From an uncultured bacterium (lineage in GTDB: Bacteria > Acidobacteriota > Aminicenantia > Aminicenantales > CALLJL01), in NCBI GenBank assembly GCA_938092135.1, contig CALLJL010000015.1, forward strand, positions 65,522 to 100,574: 35,053 nt of DNA, read 5' to 3'. Within the stretch, counting starts at the first letter, position 1. Every line of letters begins with the position of its first letter. Positions 31,910 to 35,053 of the stretch are shown here, one piece after another. Under the pieces are notes generated by a model. That model saw nothing but the letters and a program-made list of their open reading frames with translations, had not been told where the DNA came from and made no database searches. The position numbers and the translations under genes were made by a program.

Positions 31910-32740
31910 CTAAAGGGGTGAAGCATCAGGGTGAAGCTTTATTTGTTCAAGCCACGATTTTACCTTGTCGATTAGAGCCTGGTCTTTAAGCCGGCTCAGG
32001 GCTTTCTCGAGTAACTCCTTGGCCCGGTCCCTTTCGCCATTATTAAAATGGGCAATTCCCAAATTGATCCAAATTATGGGGTCGTCAGGATTAAGATTCA
32101 TGGCTTTTTGAAAATAGCTGAGAGCCTGTTTATAATCTTTTTTCTCATTTGAGGCCACGCCGAGAAGATTAAAAATAGCTGGATTTTTTGGCTCAACTTG
32201 CGCAGCTTTCAGGCCCCATTCGATAGCCTCATCATATTTTTTCATGGCCAGAAGCAGGCGAGCCAAAAGAAAAATGGATGGATCGTAGCCTAGATCGATG
32301 GCTTTTCTATATTCCTGCTCTGCCTTTTCAAATAAATTCATATCTTGATAGACAACCCCCAAATTGTGATGGGCTTCCCCTGAATCTGGCTTAAGTTCAG
32401 TTGCCCTCGAGAGGACCTTAGCTGCCGCCTCATAATCTCCCTTTTTATGGTAAATAACGCCGAGAAGATTATAGGAAGGGTAATGATTGGCGTCTAAGGC
32501 GATAGCCTGTTGAAGAAAATCGATGGCCATATCAGGAAGCTCATATCTCATGGCGACGACAGCCTTTTCATAATGGTATTGAGGATCCTTCTGCCGGTCA
32601 GGCTTGGATTTAGGCTTTGAGGGTGTACAGGCTGATAAGAAAAGAGAGAGATAGCCAAAAAGGATAGAAAGGCCCACATAAAAAATAATCAATTCAATTT
32701 TGAAGACATTAATTCTTCGACTTCTTTTTTTATAAATCAT
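31910..32740 (-). CDS. TPR-repeat lipoprotein (PilF-like form)
   Basis: A 276-aa protein. The N-terminal signal is long and basic (MIYKKRSRRINVFK) with a hydrophobic core and a canonical lipobox LSAC (C38). After a Lys/Pro linker come about six tetratricopeptide repeats, for example ALDANHYPSYNLLGVIYHKK, LKPDSGEAHHNLGVVYQDM and LNPDDPIIWINLGIAHFNNG, making a curved helical scaffold for protein binding. The general layout matches PilF/PilW-type pilotin lipoproteins, which would fit with the prepilin peptidase elsewhere in this window, but TPR lipoproteins serve many roles, so that is only a suggestion. Divergent from the helicase gene across 174 bases. Confidence 0.88.
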   Translation of the reverse strand: MIYKKRSRRINVFKIELIIFYVGLSILFGYLSLFLSACTPSKPKSKPDRQKDPQYHYEKAVVAMRYELPDMAIDFLQQAIALDANHYPSYNLLGVIYHKKGDYEAAAKVLSRATELKPDSGEAHHNLGVVYQDMNLFEKAEQEYRKAIDLGYDPSIFLLARLLLAMKKYDEAIEWGLKAAQVEPKNPAIFNLLGVASNEKKDYKQALSYFQKAMNLNPDDPIIWINLGIAHFNNGERDRAKELLEKALSRLKDQALIDKVKSWLEQIKLHPDASPL

Positions 32741-32914
32741 AATTAAATATTGGCATATAAATTAAGATAAAACAAGAGTTGGGAAAGGGTAATTATTAGT
32801 TTAAAAGGAATGAAATTGAAATTTTCATGCAGAAATTACCTTATGCCCGGGTAAATCGAAAGAAATGAGAACCTCTTTTAACTATAATCGTGAATAGATT
32901 AAGATATTCTATTG

Positions 32915-34483
32915 ATGGCTGAAAAAATCGAAATTTCTCCTGAGTTTCAGGAAGCTCTCAATCTGATGGAAAATACCCAAAATCATGTTTTTATTACTGG
33001 TCGGGCAGGAACAGGTAAATCGACTCTCCTTCAATATTTTCGTTTCAAGACAGCTAAAAAAGTGGCCGTTCTTGCCCCGACCGGAGTGGCTGCGCTCAAT
33101 GTTTGTGGCCAGACTATCCATTCTTTTTTTGGCTTCAAACCTGATGTCACCTTAGATAAGGTGGCTAAAGTTTCTCTTTCTGAAGCCAAGCTCTACCAGG
33201 CCCTTGATTGCCTAATAATTGATGAAATTTCTATGGTCAGGGCCGATCTATTGGATTGTATTGACCTTTTTCTGAGGCTCAATGGCCGTGACAGGAAAAA
33301 ACCCTTTGGCCATCTTCAAATGATTTTTATTGGCGACCTCTATCAATTGCCTCCGGTTGTAACTTCTAAGGAGAAAGAGATATTTTCTTTGGGATATGAG
33401 TCTCCTTATTTTTTCTCAAGCCGAGTTTTTAATCATCCTGATTTTTGCTTTGAATTTGTTGAACTTGAAAAAATTTACCGGCAGAGCGATGAAGATTTTA
33501 TCCAGCTGCTTAATGCTATTCGCAACCGGACTGTATCGGAAGAAGATTTAGAACGTCTTAATCAGAGAGTCGACCCAGATTTTAGGCCAGCTGACGATGA
33601 ATTTTATATTACTCTTACTAGCACAAATGATCTGGCTTTCGCTCACAATCAAGAAAAGCTTAAGGCACTTCCTGGAAAGATGTGGATTCATCAGGGATTT
33701 CTCTCAGGTGAATTTGAAAAGTTTGATCGCTCTTCCTTACCCACCGATGAAATTCTTGAGCTCAAAGAAGGGGCCCAGGTGATGCTGGTCAACAATGACC
33801 GATATGGCCGCTGGGTTAATGGTACCCTTGGCCGCGTCTCTTCAATTCAGAAAAAGCGCCATGGCCATGACTTAATTGTGGTTGAGCTTCAAGATGGGGA
33901 GGAGGTGGAGGTTGAACCTTATACCTGGGAACTTTTCCATTACAAATACAATGAAAAAAAGAAAAGAATTGAAACCGAAATTGTTGGTAAATTTAAACAA
34001 TATCCCCTTAAATTGGCCTGGGCCGTGACCATTCATAAAAGTCAAGGCAAGACCTTTGACCGAGTTATTATTGACATCGGCAGAGGCGCTTTTGCCCCTG
34101 GACAGGTTTATGTGGCTCTAAGCCGGTGTACGAGCCTAAAAGGGATTATTCTGAGAAGGCCTATTCAGAAAAAACACATTCTACTCGATTATAAAATCGT
34201 TCGCTTTTTAACCCGGCTTCAGTACCAGAAAGCCGAAGAGAAACTTTCAGAAAAAGAGAAGAAGTCCCTTATTAATCAAGCCTTATTTCAAAAGAAAGAG
34301 ATTGAGATTGTTTATCTTAAGCCCGATGATACCAAATCGCGGCGGCGAATTCGACCAATTTCCCTTGAGCTTATGGAATATAAGGGAAAGACTTTCGAGG
34401 GGTTAAGGGCTTTTTGTTTCCAACGACAGGCCGAACGGACTTTTCGCCTTGACCGCATCCTCAAAATAAAACTTGTTTCTTGA
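32915..34483 (+). CDS. Pif1/RecD-like superfamily 1 helicase with C-terminal WYL-like domain
   Basis: A 522-aa ATP-dependent DNA helicase. Walker A is GRAGTGKST (29-37), followed by VLAPTGVAAL and QTIHSFFG; Walker B is CLIIDEISMV; motif III is FIGDLYQLPPV. Motifs V/VI are AVTIHKSQGKTFDRV and VYVALSRCTSLKGI. These match the Pif1 group, with an inserted SH3-like section around residues 240-350. The last 60 residues (RRRIRPISLELMEYKGK, LRAFCFQRQAERTFRLDRI) look like a WYL domain, a ligand- or nucleic-acid-sensing module rare at this position. The ATG at 32915 is preferred to a preceding TTG; a TATAAT lies at 32883-32888. Role: DNA repair or replication fork processing; solitary gene. Confidence 0.93.
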   Translation: MAEKIEISPEFQEALNLMENTQNHVFITGRAGTGKSTLLQYFRFKTAKKVAVLAPTGVAALNVCGQTIHSFFGFKPDVTLDKVAKVSLSEAKLYQALDCLIIDEISMVRADLLDCIDLFLRLNGRDRKKPFGHLQMIFIGDLYQLPPVVTSKEKEIFSLGYESPYFFSSRVFNHPDFCFEFVELEKIYRQSDEDFIQLLNAIRNRTVSEEDLERLNQRVDPDFRPADDEFYITLTSTNDLAFAHNQEKLKALPGKMWIHQGFLSGEFEKFDRSSLPTDEILELKEGAQVMLVNNDRYGRWVNGTLGRVSSIQKKRHGHDLIVVELQDGEEVEVEPYTWELFHYKYNEKKKRIETEIVGKFKQYPLKLAWAVTIHKSQGKTFDRVIIDIGRGAFAPGQVYVALSRCTSLKGIILRRPIQKKHILLDYKIVRFLTRLQYQKAEEKLSEKEKKSLINQALFQKKEIEIVYLKPDDTKSRRRIRPISLELMEYKGKTFEGLRAFCFQRQAERTFRLDRILKIKLVS

Positions 34484-34840
34484 AGTTAATTCCGATTGTA
34501 AACAAAAATTTAAGTTAATTAGCTAAGACCAAGAAGCTTTTAATTTTTTGGGGAATTTAAAAGATGGTACTTAAAACAAATGAAAATAAATTAGCGAAAT
34601 ATAAACAATATAAACATTGTACATAAATATGAATTGGTAAAAATATAAACATGGTAACTAAATATGTTGTAGCTAAATATAGATCTTAAAAAGATGGTTT
34701 TTAGATTTAAAGATAATACTTAATATAAAAAACCTGGATCTTATGGCAATTTTAAATATAACCAGCTCCTATTTTTAGCTTTTGTTTTTAGCTAATTTTA
34801 TCACCCAAAGGCATTTCGAATAAAATTGACAATAAAGAAA
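34484..34840. other. AT-rich convergent intergenic region with short repeats
   Basis: Between the helicase stop and the minus-strand terminator no open frame is credible. It contains ATATAAACA as a perfect tandem pair at 34599-34616 and a third copy at 34643-34651, plus AAGATGGT at 34561 and again near 34690. The third copy and nearby AAATATG/CTAAATAT stretches give it a degenerate repetitive look. There is no clear terminator for the helicase transcript. Confidence 0.35.
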
Positions 34841-34872
34841 GCCCCCCTCCCCCCGAAAAGGGGAAGGGGGGC
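34841..34872 (-). terminator. Rho-independent terminator of the TonB-receptor-like gene
   Basis: GCCCCCCT (34841-34848) pairs with AGGGGGGC (34865-34872), extended by CCCC/GGGG (34850-34853 with 34860-34863) around a CGAAAA loop. On the minus strand the stem is followed by TTTCTTTATTG. It lies just after the stop of the minus-strand gene at 34891. Confidence 0.85.
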
Positions 34873-34890
34873 GATTGATTCTATCAGATT

Positions 34891-35053
34891 TTAGAACTGG
34901 AAGCGGACGCCGAATCTGACGACTCTGGGGTTGAGAATTTCATTAGGTTTGCCTGATGTTGGCGAAGGCGGTGTATATTGGCCGGTATTTACATAGTAAG
35001 TTCCGTAGCTGATAGAATATTTTCGGTTAATTGTGTGATGATTGAGGGCATTA
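34891..35053 (-). CDS. C-terminal end of a TonB-dependent-receptor-like outer membrane barrel (partial)
   Basis: The frame enters from the right edge and stops at TAA (34891-34893), giving about 53 residues. The tail reads NALNHHTINRKYSISYGTYY, then NPRVVRFGVRFQF at the very end. Alternating aromatic strands and a final phenylalanine are typical of the last strands of TonB-dependent/OAR-type receptors (the form with NPRxxRFGxRxxF seen in Acidobacteriota-like genomes). No plug domain is in the window, so the name is provisional. It is followed by a strong terminator. Confidence 0.65.
   Translation of the reverse strand, partial: NALNHHTINRKYSISYGTYYVNTGQYTPPSPTSGKPNEILNPRVVRFGVRFQF

Noticed and set aside
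34599..34651. Possible CRISPR or iteron array
   Set aside because: Only three 9-bp copies with irregular spacing; no spacer regularity, cas gene or replication initiator.
1..35053. Mobile element, prophage or tRNA-linked island
   Set aside because: No transposase, integrase, recombinase, tRNA or phage structural gene found; codon style looks even throughout.

Overview
This AT-rich window comes from a diderm (Gram-negative type) bacterium. Supporting signs are a FadL-type outer-membrane barrel, the C-terminal end of a TonB-receptor-like barrel, lipoproteins with lipoboxes and a periplasmic Spy/CpxP-like protein. The style (large S9 peptidase, membrane-anchored amidase, FecR/DUF6600-like protein, OAR/TonB-like barrel, many small hypothetical secreted proteins) recalls Aminicenantes/Acidobacteriota-like uncultured lineages. 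That placement is an inference: there is no rRNA or other phylogenetic marker, and I ran no search. I see no tRNA, rRNA, CRISPR array, insertion sequence or phage gene; it reads as ordinary chromosome.

Layout. (1) 1-179: 3' end of a plus-strand gene. (2) 273-3602, minus strand: a tightly overlapped operon in transcription order ABC ATPase, ABC-2 permease, membrane-anchored TPR protein, prepilin peptidase; just upstream is a secreted S9 prolyl-oligopeptidase-family peptidase (3643-6036). (3) 6478-7992, minus: radical SAM/SPASM-like protein. (4) 7993-8614: long intergenic region with a candidate structured RNA ending in a strong plus-strand intrinsic terminator, followed by an agmatinase/arginase-family ureohydrolase (8615-9463). 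(5) 9585-12130: free methionine-(R)-sulfoxide reductase (minus), a secreted hypothetical, then a DUF3467 + SCP2-like pair with a foldable leader. (6) 12440-18872, plus: FadL-like porin, 65-aa conserved small protein, GHMP sugar kinase, Spy/CpxP-like protein, FecR/DUF6600-like protein, putative lipoprotein with a structured 5' leader. (7) 18888-20609, minus: glucose-6-phosphate isomerase. (8) 20757-22647, plus: secreted hypothetical, DUF2334 deacetylase-like protein, GT2 glycosyltransferase. (9) 22671-24404, minus: anchored amidase; divergent MFS transporter 24694-25962. (10) 26134-27668: GT39/ArnT-like membrane glycosyltransferase carrying an apparent single-base frameshift; HAD phosphatase; M48 lipoprotein protease; Mrp-type Fe-S carrier ATPase. 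(11) 31347-32740, minus: YjbQ protein and TPR lipoprotein; 32915-34483, plus: Pif1-like helicase with a C-terminal WYL-like domain; 34891-35053, minus: end of a TonB-receptor-like barrel.

The genes mostly form small independent transcription units concerned with envelope biogenesis, protein and peptide turnover, sugar phosphate metabolism and export. The most unusual material is non-coding: several GC-richer, hairpin-forming leaders in AT-rich surroundings (8226-8418, 11223-11302, 18014-18097) that look like uncharacterised cis-regulatory RNAs or small RNAs. None matches a riboswitch consensus I can recall.
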